From: Cupriavidus malaysiensis
GTDB lineage: Bacteria; Pseudomonadota; Gammaproteobacteria; Burkholderiales; Burkholderiaceae
Assembly: GCF_001854325.1 (NCBI RefSeq)
Contig: NZ_CP017754.1
Coordinates: 3,596,001 to 3,660,000, forward strand
Direction of reading: 5' to 3'
Length of the DNA: 64,000 nt
Shown: piece after piece, positions 39,933-51,351 of the stretch
How the letters are laid out: each line of letters opens with the position of its first letter
Position numbering within the stretch: the first letter of the stretch is position 1
Position numbers and translations under genes: made by a program
The notes under the pieces: generated by a model
What the model was told of the DNA's origin: nothing
Database searches by the model: none
What the model saw: the letters and a program-made list of their open reading frames with translations, nothing else

Positions 39933-39988
39933 GTTCTATTGCGCCGCGGCACCCTCCCCGCAACACATCTCCGGCAAGCCCGAAAACC

Positions 39989-42613
<2,625 letters not shown>

Positions 42614-42679
42614 GTTGGGGCAAGGGCGTCCCGCGGCGGAGCGGTGAACGGCCGGTCGGATGGAATTTGCAAACTTTTT

Positions 42680-42685
42680 ATTATA
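42680..42685 (-). promoter_or_regulatory. Candidate -10 box of alaS
   Basis: A perfect TATAAT on the minus strand followed by an A/T-rich stretch. It implies a leader of about 60 nt before the alaS ATG. No good -35 hexamer is visible. Confidence 0.5.
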
Positions 42686-42924
42686 CGGGCAAGCCAGTTG
42701 CCCCGGCAGCCCCGGGCGGATGCGCGCCACGCCGGCCGCCGGCCGCGCCGGCACCGCGCATCCGAGTGCCTTGTCGTGCCCTTACCCCAGGCCAGGAAGG
42801 CTGCGCCCGCCGCCGCGGATGTTACAGTGGCGCCTGCCCGTGCCGGCTGCGCCTCGACTGCGCTGCGCACCGGCGCCGCCGCTTTCCTCCACCCCTTCCT
42901 CGTTTCCGATTCCTGCCTGCCGTC

Positions 42925-44145
42925 ATGGGAGCCTTAAGCCATCTCCGCGTTCTCGACCTGACCCGCGTGCTCGCCGGGCCATGGTGCGCCCAGAACCTCG
43001 CCGACTTCGGCGCCGATGTGATCAAGATCGAGCGCCCCGGCGCCGGCGACGACACCCGCACCTGGGGCCCGCCCTGGCTGCAGACTCCGGCCGGCGACGA
43101 CACCGCCGAGGCCGCCTACTATCTCGCCGCCAACCGCAACAAGCGCTCGGTCACCTGCGACATCAGCACGCCCGAGGGCCAGGCCCTGGTGCGCGCGCTG
43201 GCCGCGCAGAGCGATGTGGTGCTGGAGAACTACAAGGTCGGCCAGCTCAAGAAATACGGGCTCGACTACGACTCGCTCAAGGCCGTCAAGCCGGACATCA
43301 TCTACTGCTCGGTGACCGGCTTCGGCCAGACCGGCCCCTATGCCGCCCGCCCGGGCTACGACTTCATCGTCCAGGGCATGGGCGGCTTCATGAGCCTGAC
43401 CGGCGAGCGCGACGACCTGCCCGGCGGCGGCCCGCAGAAGGCCGGCGTGGCCATCTCCGACCTGATGACCGGCCAGTACGCCACCATCGCCGTGCTGGCC
43501 GCGCTGGCACACCGCGAGCGCACCGGCGAGGGCCAGTACATCGACATGGCCCTGCTCGACGTGCAGGTGGCCATGCTGGCCAATATGAACACCAATTACC
43601 TGGCCAGCGGCGTGGCGCCCAAGCGCTGGGGCAATGCCCATCCGAACATCGTGCCCTACCAGACCTTCCAGGCGGCCGACGGCTGGATCATCGTGGCGGT
43701 GGGCAACGACGGCCAGTTCCGCAAGTTCGTCAATGCCGGCGGCCGCCCCGAACTGGCCGACGACGCGCGCTTCGCCACCAACCCCCAGCGCGTCGCGCAG
43801 CGCGATACGCTGGTGCCGATCCTGGCCGAGATGGTGCGCCCGCGCACGCGCGCGCAGTGGATCGCCGACCTGGAGGCGGCCGGCGTGCCGTGCGGCCCGA
43901 TCAATACGCTCGACGACGTCTTCGACGACGAGCAGGTCAAGGCGCGCGGCCTGCGCGTGGACCTGCCCCACCCGAGCGCGGGCACGGTCAAGCTGGTCGG
44001 CAGCCCGATCAAGATGAGCGCCACCCCGCCCGAGGCGGTACGCCACCCGCCGCTGCTGGGCGAGCACACCGATGACGTGCTGGCGGACGTGCTTGGCTAT
44101 GCGCCGGAGCAGATTGCCGCGCTGCGCGACAAAGGCGTGGTATAA
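42925..44145 (+). CDS. CaiB/BaiF (family III) CoA-transferase
   Basis: 406 aa, standard length and order for the family. It opens with LRVLDLTRVLAGPWCAQNLADFGADVIKIE. The likely catalytic aspartate is D179 in AGVAISDLMTGQ, which forms the acyl-anhydride intermediate. The C-terminal part has NTLDDVFDDEQVKARG. It moves CoA between an acyl-CoA and a carboxylic acid; relatives include succinyl-CoA:glutarate and formyl-CoA enzymes, and the substrate here is not evident. The start is ATG 42925. The DUF2214 and Bug receptor genes follow on the same strand. Confidence 0.93.
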   Translation: MGALSHLRVLDLTRVLAGPWCAQNLADFGADVIKIERPGAGDDTRTWGPPWLQTPAGDDTAEAAYYLAANRNKRSVTCDISTPEGQALVRALAAQSDVVLENYKVGQLKKYGLDYDSLKAVKPDIIYCSVTGFGQTGPYAARPGYDFIVQGMGGFMSLTGERDDLPGGGPQKAGVAISDLMTGQYATIAVLAALAHRERTGEGQYIDMALLDVQVAMLANMNTNYLASGVAPKRWGNAHPNIVPYQTFQAADGWIIVAVGNDGQFRKFVNAGGRPELADDARFATNPQRVAQRDTLVPILAEMVRPRTRAQWIADLEAAGVPCGPINTLDDVFDDEQVKARGLRVDLPHPSAGTVKLVGSPIKMSATPPEAVRHPPLLGEHTDDVLADVLGYAPEQIAALRDKGVV

Positions 44146-44323
44146 GTCACACGAATACGCCGCACGAGCAAGCGGCGCCGGTAAGCCTCACGGGCCGGCC
44201 CGGCAGCCGCGGCCGGGCCGGCCCCGCACACGCCGTCGCCGCGCGCGCCGGATCCCTACCGCAGTCCGTACCGCAGCCCCGCCGTCCGCCGTCGCGCCGC
44301 CACGCCCAAAGGAGACCGTAGCC

Positions 44324-44779
44324 ATGCTGACCGATGCCCTGCTGGCCTTTCTGCATTTCACCGCCATCTTCGCGCTGATCACCTTCCTGGCCGCCGAGGC
44401 GGTGGTGCTGAGGCCCGGGCTGACGCCGGCCGCGCTCAAGCGGCTGTCCGTCTACGACCTGCTCTATTTCCTGTGCGCCATGCTGGTGCTGGCAAGCGGC
44501 CTGCTGCGCCTGTTCTTCGGCGCCAAGGGCGCCGGCTTCTACCTGCCCAACCCCTGGTTCCACGCCAAGATGACGGTGTTCGTGGTGATCGCGCTGTGCT
44601 CGCTGCCGCCGACCCGCGCCTTCTCGCGCTGGCGCAAGCGGGCGCGCAGCGAGCCCGGCTTCGTGCCGGCCGAGGCCGAGCTGAAACGCGCACGCCGCTG
44701 GGTCATGATCGAGGCCCACCTGCTGATCCTGCTGCCGCTGTGCGCCGTGATGATGGCGCGCGGTATCGGCCTCAAATAG
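44324..44779 (+). CDS. DUF2214 family membrane protein
   Basis: 151 aa with four predicted membrane helices. It begins MLTDALLAFLHFTAIFALIT and contains LLYFLCAMLVLASGLLRLFFGAKG, split over helix 2. This is the DUF2214 pattern; function unknown. A clear AAAGGAGA ribosome-binding site (44308-44315) supports ATG 44324. It lies 178 bp after the CoA-transferase and 76 bp before the Bug receptor. Confidence 0.87.
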   Translation: MLTDALLAFLHFTAIFALITFLAAEAVVLRPGLTPAALKRLSVYDLLYFLCAMLVLASGLLRLFFGAKGAGFYLPNPWFHAKMTVFVVIALCSLPPTRAFSRWRKRARSEPGFVPAEAELKRARRWVMIEAHLLILLPLCAVMMARGIGLK

Positions 44780-44855
44780 AACCGGCCCGCCCCTCCAGGC
44801 GCGCGTCCCGGCTGCCGGGACCTGCGCCCCGCTATTCCAATCGAGACCAGACCTC

Positions 44856-45860
44856 ATGCTGAAAAAAGTGTTCGCCGCCGCGCTGGTGGCCGCCGCCCTG
44901 CCGCTGTCCTGGACCGCGCCCGCCGCCGCCGCGCCGGCCTGGCCGGCCCGCCCGATCAAGTTCGTCGTGCCCTACCCGGCCGGCGGCCCGCTCGACACCG
45001 TGGCGCGCGCCATCGGCGACAAGCTCAAGGACAGCCTGGGCCAGCCCGTGATCGTGGAGAACCGGCCGGGCGCCGGCGGCAACCTGGGGGCCGACTACGT
45101 CGCCAAGCAGGCCCCGGACGGCTACACCATCGTCATGGGCGCTGTCGCCACCCATGCCATCAACCCGACCCTGTTCTCCAAGCTGCCCTACGACCCGGTC
45201 AAGGACTTCGCGCCCATCACCCTGGTGGCCGACGTGCCGAACGTGCTGCTGATGCATCCCGGCAAGGCGGCCGAGCTGCATATCAACAATGTGCGCGACC
45301 TGGTGGAATACGCGCGCAAGCACCCGGGCAAGCTCGACTACGCCTCGGGCGGCAACGGCAGCGCCGGCCACCTGTCGGGCGAGCTGTTCAAGAGCATGGC
45401 CCATGTCAGCATGGTCCATATCCCGTACAACGGTGCCGCGCCGGCCCAGTTGTCGGTGCTGTCGGGCCAGACCGACGTGATCTTCGATAACCTCGCCTCG
45501 GCCTCGGCCAATATCAAGGCGGGCAAGCTCAAGGCCTTCGCGGTCACCACGGCCGCGCGCGCCGCCGCTTTCCCCGAGCTGCCCACCATCGCCGAGGCCG
45601 GCAAGGGCCTGGGGCTCGAAGGCTTCGACATCTCCACCTGGTTCGGCGTGCTGGCGCCGGCGCGCACGCCGCGCGAGATCGTCGAGCGGCTCAACCATGA
45701 CATCGTAGCCATCCTCAAGACCGACGACATGAAAGCCATGCTGGCGCGCATCGGCGCCCAGCCGGCGCCGACCACGCCCGAGCAGTTCGGCGCGCTGATC
45801 CAGCGCGAACTGAAGAAGTACGGCCAGGTGGTCAAGGTGTCCGGCGCCAAGGTCGACTGA
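44856..45860 (+). CDS. Bug family tripartite tricarboxylate transporter substrate-binding protein
   Basis: 334 aa periplasmic receptor. A Sec signal peptide covers residues 1-26 (MLKKVFAAALVAAALPLSWT, then Ala-rich). The mature protein starts near APAWPARPIKFVVPYPAGGP, and VPYPAGGPLD is the Bug ligand-binding loop. VIVENRPGAGGNLGADYVAK is the other hallmark. It binds small carboxylates for TctA/TctB-type carriers. The nearest TctBA unit (47977-49953) is separated by the minus-strand antiporter gene. The specificity is unknown. Confidence 0.92.
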   Translation: MLKKVFAAALVAAALPLSWTAPAAAAPAWPARPIKFVVPYPAGGPLDTVARAIGDKLKDSLGQPVIVENRPGAGGNLGADYVAKQAPDGYTIVMGAVATHAINPTLFSKLPYDPVKDFAPITLVADVPNVLLMHPGKAAELHINNVRDLVEYARKHPGKLDYASGGNGSAGHLSGELFKSMAHVSMVHIPYNGAAPAQLSVLSGQTDVIFDNLASASANIKAGKLKAFAVTTAARAAAFPELPTIAEAGKGLGLEGFDISTWFGVLAPARTPREIVERLNHDIVAILKTDDMKAMLARIGAQPAPTTPEQFGALIQRELKKYGQVVKVSGAKVD

Positions 45861-45893
45861 GGCCCGGCCCGGGGCCGCAGGCCAGGCCGCAAT

Positions 45894-47657
45894 TCAGGCC
45901 GCCGCAGGCTCCCCGCCGCCGCCCCGCGGCGGCCGCGCACCGGGCTTGCGCGGCAGCAGCAGGCCGACCTGCAGGATACGCGGCCCTTCCATGCGCACCG
46001 CAGTCAGCCTCAGGCCGGCAATCTCCACCGCGTCGCCCTCGACCGGTGGCGAGGCGAAGGCGCGCAGCATGGCTGCGCCCAGGGTCAGTGGTGCCTCGGC
46101 CGGCGTCAGCGCGCGGCTGCCGTAGAGTGCCGCCACATCGCGCAGGAAGGCATCGCCTGACAGCAGGAAGTCATGCGAGGCATGGGCCCAGGCGGGCGCC
46201 GGCCCGGGCGCCTGGAACAGCATCGACAGCATCGGCACGCTGGCGGCAGGTGCCAGGACCGAGACCAGGTCGCCCGCCCGCAGCAGGGTCTGCTCCGGGG
46301 CGGCCAGCGCTGCATCCCGCACCACCGTCAGCAGCCGGCAGCGCGGCGGCAACTCCAGCTGGTCGGCCCGCACATTCTCTACCGGCGCCTCCGCCCCTAC
46401 CTTGAACTGCATCAGGTCCAGCGCCGGCGCCCGCGTGCCGTGCAGCCGCGCGCGCGCCAGCGGCTCGGGATAGGGCTGGCGCAGCACGCGTGCCAGCCGC
46501 GCCGCCAGCGCCACCGTCGTACCCTGGAACAGCAGGCTGGCCAGCACCACGGCGAAGGCGATGCGGAACAGCAACCCGGCGTCGGGCAGGCCATGCAGCA
46601 TCGGGAACAGTGCCAGCACGATCGGCACTGCGCCGCGCAGTCCCATCCAGGCCACGAAACCCTTCTCGCGCGCGCTGAAGCGGAACGGCAGCAGCGCGGC
46701 GAACACCGCCAGCGGACGGGCCACCAGCATCAGGAAGGCCGCCACGGCGACGGCGGGCAGGGCCACATCCCAGATCCGGTGCGGCGCCACCAGCAGGCCG
46801 AGCAGCAGGAACATGGCCGACTGTGCCAGCCAGGCCATGCCGTCCATGGCGCGCATGGTGTCCGCGCTGACCGCGCGCTCGCGGTTGCCCACCAGCATGC
46901 CGGCCAGGTAGACCGCCAGGAAACCGCTGCCTCCGGCGCTCTGCACGATGGCGAAGACCATGGCGCCGCCGGCGCACAGCAGGATCGCCTGCAGGCCTTC
47001 GGCCACCTGCACGCGCTCCAGCACATTGGCCAGGCAATATCCGAGGCCGAGGCCGAGCGCTCCGCCCACGCCGAACTGCACCAGCAGGCGCCAGGCGAGG
47101 CCGCCCGCGGACAGGCCCGCCGGCGAGGCGATCCACTCCATCAGCGTCAAGGTCAGGAAGATCGCCATCGGGTCGTTGATGCCCGACTCGATCTCGAGCA
47201 CGCTGGCGACGCGCTCCTTGAGCCGCACACCGCTGCTGTTGAGCAGCGAGAACACCGCCGCCGCGTCGGTCGAGCCGACGATGGCGCCCAGCAGCAGGCC
47301 CAGCTTCCAGTCGATGCCGAGCAGCCAGGCGGCGAACAGCCCCACCACTCCGGTGGTGATCAGCACACCCACGGTGGCCAGTGACAACGAGGGCCGCAAT
47401 GCCACGCGGAAGGTGGTGTAGCGCGTACGCAGGCCGCCGTCGAGCAGGATCACCGCCAGGGCGAGATTGCCGACCAGGAAGCTGAGCCAGGTATCGGCGA
47501 AGCGGATGCCGCCCGGGCCATCCACCCCGGCCAGCATGCCGACGGCCAGGAATACCAGCAGGAAGGGCACGCCCCAGCGTGCCGAGAAGGCGCCCACCAC
47601 GATGCCCAGCGACATCACGATGGCGCCGATCAGGATGATGTGCTCGATGCTGTCCAA
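45894..47657 (-). CDS. cvrA: Potassium/proton antiporter, CvrA (NhaP2) type
   Basis: 587 aa; E. coli CvrA is about 578. The N-terminal CPA1 domain has about twelve membrane segments, with conserved EIESGINDPMAIFLT and SDT-like GSTDAAAVFSLL. A cytoplasmic RCK_C/TrkA-C domain (about 410-495) and a C-terminal corC-like domain complete the CvrA layout. It exports K+ in exchange for protons for volume and turgor control. The start is TTG at 47657 ((M)DSIEHIILIGAIVMS) after a GGGGCGCGGA stretch; no suitable ATG lies near the first helix. It converges with the Bug receptor gene. Confidence 0.9.
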   Translation of the reverse strand: MDSIEHIILIGAIVMSLGIVVGAFSARWGVPFLLVFLAVGMLAGVDGPGGIRFADTWLSFLVGNLALAVILLDGGLRTRYTTFRVALRPSLSLATVGVLITTGVVGLFAAWLLGIDWKLGLLLGAIVGSTDAAAVFSLLNSSGVRLKERVASVLEIESGINDPMAIFLTLTLMEWIASPAGLSAGGLAWRLLVQFGVGGALGLGLGYCLANVLERVQVAEGLQAILLCAGGAMVFAIVQSAGGSGFLAVYLAGMLVGNRERAVSADTMRAMDGMAWLAQSAMFLLLGLLVAPHRIWDVALPAVAVAAFLMLVARPLAVFAALLPFRFSAREKGFVAWMGLRGAVPIVLALFPMLHGLPDAGLLFRIAFAVVLASLLFQGTTVALAARLARVLRQPYPEPLARARLHGTRAPALDLMQFKVGAEAPVENVRADQLELPPRCRLLTVVRDAALAAPEQTLLRAGDLVSVLAPAASVPMLSMLFQAPGPAPAWAHASHDFLLSGDAFLRDVAALYGSRALTPAEAPLTLGAAMLRAFASPPVEGDAVEIAGLRLTAVRMEGPRILQVGLLLPRKPGARPPRGGGGEPAAA

Positions 47658-47976
47658 TCCGCGCCCCGGGGATGTTTGATGGTTCGGGCCGGCCCGGGCG
47701 GGCCGGCCAACTACCGGCCAACTACCGGCTGATGATAGCGCAGCCTCCGTGACGCTTTCCGCATGCCAGGCCTGCCTCGGGCACCCATTCCTACGGATGT
47801 TTCCGAATGTCTTATAGGTACATACCCTTGTATTGACCAAGTTTGAATACATCCGAAAGGTATCTGAAAGGTATGCCCCTTAATTTCCACCCTGCCTCGC
47901 GGCCGGGCCGGCAACACTGCAATGCTGCGCCGCACAAACCGCACGGATTTCAAGCGTTACTTCGAGGAGAATCAAT
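47658..47976. other. Divergent spacer between cvrA and tctB
   Basis: 319 bp without a gene, A/T-richer than its surroundings at about 47790-47880. It contains a TTGACC hexamer (47833-47838) inside a GTATT...AATAC dyad (47831-47851), and two direct copies of about 11 bp (YYGAAAGGTAT, 47854-47875). These are candidate regulator and promoter sites for tctBA. The cvrA promoter should also lie here. Confidence 0.5.
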
Positions 47977-48438
47977 TTGCGCATACGTAGCCAAAAGGAC
48001 TTTGCCTCCGGCCTGATGTTCATTCTGGTCGGTCTGGGCTTTTCCTGGGTCGCACGCGGCTATTCCATGGGAACCGCCGCCAAGATGGGACCTGGATACT
48101 TTCCGTTCTGGCTCGGCATCGTCCTGGCCCTGCTCGGCTCGCTGGTTCTGACCGGCGCGCTGTCGAGCAAGAGCGAGAAAGACCACCTGGCCCGCTGGGA
48201 CCTGAAGATCCTGCTGTGGATCCTGGGTTCGGTGGTGCTGTTCGGCTTGCTGCTCAAGCCGCTCGGCATGGTGCTGTCGGTGGTGGTGCTGGTGCTGGTG
48301 TCGTCGATGGCCAGCCATGAATTCAGCTGGAAGGGCGCGATCCTGAACGCCTTCATCCTGGTGCTGATCAGCATGGGCGCCTTCGTGTACGGCATCAATC
48401 TTCAGATGCCGGTGTGGCCGGCATTCCTGGCAGGTTAA
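47977..48438 (+). CDS. tctB: Tripartite tricarboxylate transporter small membrane subunit TctB
   Basis: 153 aa with four predicted membrane helices. It begins MRIRSQKDFASGLMFILVGLG and has MGTAAKMGPGYFPFWLGI, the TctB signature region. The start is TTG at 47977 with an AGGAGA ribosome-binding site 7 bp upstream. It is the small partner of TctA, whose gene follows 12 bp later. A periplasmic Bug receptor completes the system. Confidence 0.94.
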   Translation: MRIRSQKDFASGLMFILVGLGFSWVARGYSMGTAAKMGPGYFPFWLGIVLALLGSLVLTGALSSKSEKDHLARWDLKILLWILGSVVLFGLLLKPLGMVLSVVVLVLVSSMASHEFSWKGAILNAFILVLISMGAFVYGINLQMPVWPAFLAG

Positions 48439-48450
48439 GGAGACGGCCTG

Positions 48451-49953
48451 ATGGAACTACTCGCCAACCTCGGACTGGGCTTCTCGACCGCCCTGTCCTT
48501 CCAGAACCTCGCGTACGCCTTCCTGGGCTGCGTGCTGGGCACCCTGATCGGCGTGCTGCCGGGCCTGGGGCCGCTGGCCACCATCGCCATGCTGCTGCCG
48601 GTGACCTACACGCTGCCGCCGGTGGCCGCGCTGATCATGCTGGCCGGCATCTACTACGGCGCCCAGTACGGCGGCTCGACCACCGCCATCCTGGTCAACC
48701 TGCCCGGTGAATCGTCCTCGGTGGTGACCACCATCGACGGCTACCAGATGGCGCGGCGCGGCCGCGCCGGGGTGGCGCTGGCCACCGCCGGCCTGGGCTC
48801 GTTCTTCGCCGGCTGCGTGGCCACGCTGATCCTGGCCGCCTTCGCCGCGCCGCTGTCGGAACTGGCCTTCAAGTTCGGTCCCGCCGAGTACTTCTCGCTG
48901 ATGGTGCTGGGCCTGATCGGTGCCGTGGTGCTGGCGTCGGGCTCGCTGGTCAAGGCAATCGCCATGATCGTGCTGGGCCTGCTGCTCGGCCTGGTCGGCA
49001 CCGACGTGAATTCGGGCGCCGCGCGCTTCTCCTTCGACGTGCCCGAACTTACCGACGGCCTCAACTTCGTCTCGGTCGCCATGGGCGTGTTCGGCTTCGC
49101 GGAGATCATCGCGAACCTGGAGCAGAAGGAAGCCCGCGAGACCTTCACCGACCACGTGACCAACCTGTTCCCGACCAAGGAAGACTTCAAGCGCATGATC
49201 CCGGCCGTGCTGCGCGGCACCGCCCTGGGTTCGGCGCTGGGCATCCTGCCGGGTGGCGGCGCGGCACTGGCCTCGTTCGCGGCGTACTCGCTGGAGAAGA
49301 AGACCTCCAAGTTCGCGCATGAATTCGGCAAGGGCGCGATCGAAGGCGTGGCGGGTCCGGAATCGGCCAACAACGCCGCGGCGCAGACCTCCTTCATCCC
49401 GCTGCTGACGCTGGGCATCCCGCCCAACGCGGTGATGGCGCTGATGGTGGGGGCGATGACCATCCACAACATCCAGCCGGGCCCGCAGGTGATGACCAGC
49501 AACCCCGCGCTGTTCTGGGGCCTGATCGCCTCGATGTGGATCGGCAACCTGATGCTGATCATCCTGAACCTGCCGATGATCGGCGTCTGGGTGAAGCTGC
49601 TGAAGGTCCCCTACCGCTACCTGTTCCCGGCCATCCTGACGTTCTGCTGCATCGGCGTCTACTCGGTCCAGAACACCACCTTCGACGTGTTCCAGACCGC
49701 CGCCTTCGGCGTGATCGGCTACCTCTTCATCAAGCTGCGCTGCGAGCCGGCGCCGCTGCTGCTCGGCTTCGTGCTGGGACCGATGATGGAAGAGAACTTC
49801 CGCCGCTCGCTGCTGCTGTCGCGTGGTGACTTCAGCGTGTTCGTCACCCGCCCGCTGTCGCTCGGCCTGCTGATCGGCGCCGCGCTGCTGGTGCTGGTGG
49901 TGGCCATGCCTTCGATCAAGGCCAAGCGCGAAGAAGCGTTCCAGGAAGAGTAA
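48451..49953 (+). CDS. tctA: Tripartite tricarboxylate transporter large permease TctA
   Basis: 500 aa, about twelve membrane segments. It carries the TctA signatures GTLIGVLPGLGPLATIAMLL and YYGAQYGGSTTAILVNLPGE, and the symmetry-related LGILPGGGAALASFAAYSLE. It forms the ion-coupled carboxylate importer with TctB (12 bp upstream, same operon). An AAGGAGA ribosome-binding site lies in the short gap. A very strong terminator follows. The receptor is probably one of the Bug proteins encoded on either side. Confidence 0.96.
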   Translation: MELLANLGLGFSTALSFQNLAYAFLGCVLGTLIGVLPGLGPLATIAMLLPVTYTLPPVAALIMLAGIYYGAQYGGSTTAILVNLPGESSSVVTTIDGYQMARRGRAGVALATAGLGSFFAGCVATLILAAFAAPLSELAFKFGPAEYFSLMVLGLIGAVVLASGSLVKAIAMIVLGLLLGLVGTDVNSGAARFSFDVPELTDGLNFVSVAMGVFGFAEIIANLEQKEARETFTDHVTNLFPTKEDFKRMIPAVLRGTALGSALGILPGGGAALASFAAYSLEKKTSKFAHEFGKGAIEGVAGPESANNAAAQTSFIPLLTLGIPPNAVMALMVGAMTIHNIQPGPQVMTSNPALFWGLIASMWIGNLMLIILNLPMIGVWVKLLKVPYRYLFPAILTFCCIGVYSVQNTTFDVFQTAAFGVIGYLFIKLRCEPAPLLLGFVLGPMMEENFRRSLLLSRGDFSVFVTRPLSLGLLIGAALLVLVVAMPSIKAKREEAFQEE

Positions 49954-50010
49954 TAGCGCTGATACCGGCCTGCCCGGACCGCTGCACGGGTCCGGTCGCC
50001 AGGATGATGA

Positions 50011-50037
50011 AGGGGGCCACACGGCCCCCTTTTTTTT
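50011..50037 (+). terminator. Rho-independent terminator after tctBA
   Basis: A perfect 8 bp stem (AGGGGGCC / GGCCCCCT) with an ACAC loop and eight consecutive T residues, 57 bp past the tctA stop. Confidence 0.95.
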
Positions 50038-50077
50038 CACCTGCCCGGCGGTCCGGCTGCCCGGCGCTCGGCCGCCG

Positions 50078-50131
50078 CAGGTGCCTCAGGTGCCTCAGGT
50101 GCCTCAGGTGCCGCAGGTGCCTCAGGTGCCG
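50078..50131. repeat. 9 bp minisatellite overlapping the LysR stop codon
   Basis: Six tandem copies of CAGGTGCCT/G. The LysR gene on the minus strand ends inside the array: the stop (50124-50122) lies in the first units read, and the remaining copies are downstream. Each unit read in frame would end in TGA or TGC, so gain or loss of units would barely change the protein. Confidence 0.85.
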
Positions 50132-51003
50132 AACAGCTCCGCACAGGCCACGCGCACCGCCTCGGTGACGTGGCGGCGTGCATGGTCGCGCCGCTCCAGC
50201 ATGCCGACGGTGCGCATCACCGGCGCGCCGGCCTGCAGCGGCAGCACCCGCAGCGCCTCGTCCTCCGGCCAGCGCGCACGCCGCAGCAACGGCACCACCG
50301 TCACCCCCACCTGCTGGCGCACCAGTTCGACCAGGGCCTCGATCGCGTTCAGCTCCAGGAACTCGTTGACGCGCAGGTGGGCACGGCGCAGCGCCCGCTC
50401 CACCAGCATGCCGGTGCGCTGGCCGCGGTCGAAGCGCAGGAAGGGGCTGGCGGCGAGCGCCTCGCGCGCGCTCTGGCCGGGATGGTCGCGCGCGACGATG
50501 GCCACCAGCGGTTCCTGGTAGAGCGGCGTCCAGCGCAGCGTGCCAGGCAGGCGCCCCGCGCCCTCCACCAGCACCGCCGCATCCAGCTCGCCAGACTCCA
50601 CCAGCGCCGCCAGCTCGATCGACTTGGCGCCGACCAGCCGTATGTCCAGCGCGGGATAGGCCTGCTTCATGCGCGCCACCACCTGCGACAGGCCGCCCAT
50701 CACCGACACCACCGCCCCCACCGCGACCGCGCCGGCCATGGCCTCCGGCGGCGCCAGCGGCAGGCGCATTTCATCGTAGAGGGCGAGCAGGCGGCGCGCC
50801 TGCGGCAGCAGCTCGCGGCCGTCGGCATTGAGTACCGCCACCCGTCCGCCGCGGTCGAACAGCTCGCGCCGCAACTCGGCCTCGAGCGCGCGCATCTGCA
50901 GGCTGACGGCAGCCTGGGTCAGTGCCACGGGACCGGCGGCGGCAGCGAAGGAGCCATGCTCGGCCACGGCGACGAAGGTGCGGAGAAAGCGGATGGTGCT
51001 CAT
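50122..51003 (-). CDS. LysR-type transcriptional regulator
   Basis: 293 aa. The winged helix-turn-helix starts at once (MSTIRFLRTFVAVAEHGSFA, then LTQAAVSLQMRALE). The effector-binding domain runs from about 88 to 288. The start is ATG 51003; the frame stays open far upstream, but that part is repeat-rich and not LysR-like. It diverges from the Bug receptor gene across 348 bp and probably regulates it, with the gamma-glutamyltransferase gene beyond. Tandem repeats flank the gene on both sides (50078-50131 and 51121-51165). Confidence 0.92.
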   Translation of the reverse strand: MSTIRFLRTFVAVAEHGSFAAAAGPVALTQAAVSLQMRALEAELRRELFDRGGRVAVLNADGRELLPQARRLLALYDEMRLPLAPPEAMAGAVAVGAVVSVMGGLSQVVARMKQAYPALDIRLVGAKSIELAALVESGELDAAVLVEGAGRLPGTLRWTPLYQEPLVAIVARDHPGQSAREALAASPFLRFDRGQRTGMLVERALRRAHLRVNEFLELNAIEALVELVRQQVGVTVVPLLRRARWPEDEALRVLPLQAGAPVMRTVGMLERRDHARRHVTEAVRVACAELFGT

Positions 51004-51351
51004 GGCAGACAGGGAGGAAAGCAGGCGGCCTGCGCGGCCCCTCGGCGGCCGGACGGGGTCCCGCGGCATTGCGGCCGGCTTCGCGCGGCTATCGCGCAAG
51101 GAGTGGCAAGAGGTGACGAGACACGGCACAAGACACGCACAAGACATGGCACAAGACATGGCGGGACACCGCCACCCTGCTTGGCGATGCACCGCCACAG
51201 TGCCAGGCATACACAAGAAAAGCTTGTGACAGCGAAAAGAAATATTAGCTTTTATTGTTTGGCAGTGCGCGGAATAATGATCCCGAGCCAGGCGCCGCGC
51301 CTCCTGCGGCACATCGGCACGCCATCCTGCCATTCCGATCCGGAGACCTTC
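51004..51351. other. Divergent regulatory region between LysR and Bug receptor genes
   Basis: 348 bp without a gene. It holds a 12 bp tandem repeat (51121-51165) and an A/T-rich stretch at about 51215-51265. In that stretch AAAAGCT (51218-51224) and AGCTTTT (51247-51253) form inverted arms 22 bp apart, a candidate LysR operator near the Bug promoter. The remainder shows nothing notable. Confidence 0.5.
51121..51165. repeat. 12 bp tandem repeat in the LysR leader
   Basis: Units read ACACGGCACAAG, ACACGCACAAG (11 bp), ACATGGCACAAG and a partial ACATGGCGGG. They lie 118 bp upstream of the LysR start codon. Confidence 0.75.

Larger units (their letters stand above)
39067..39988. repeat. Repeat-rich non-coding region between uvrD and alaS
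   Basis: 922 bp with no supportable gene; the open frames here are short or are antisense extensions of alaS. It holds, left to right: an imperfect tandem repeat of about 70 bp (39081-39246), a 12 bp hairpin (39270-39298), and a pair of diverged inverted copies of a roughly 129 bp sequence (39371-39499 and 39768-39895). The alaS terminator comes last (39911-39932). The composition is less coding-like than its neighbours, and the pattern suggests dispersed repeat elements. Confidence 0.7.
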
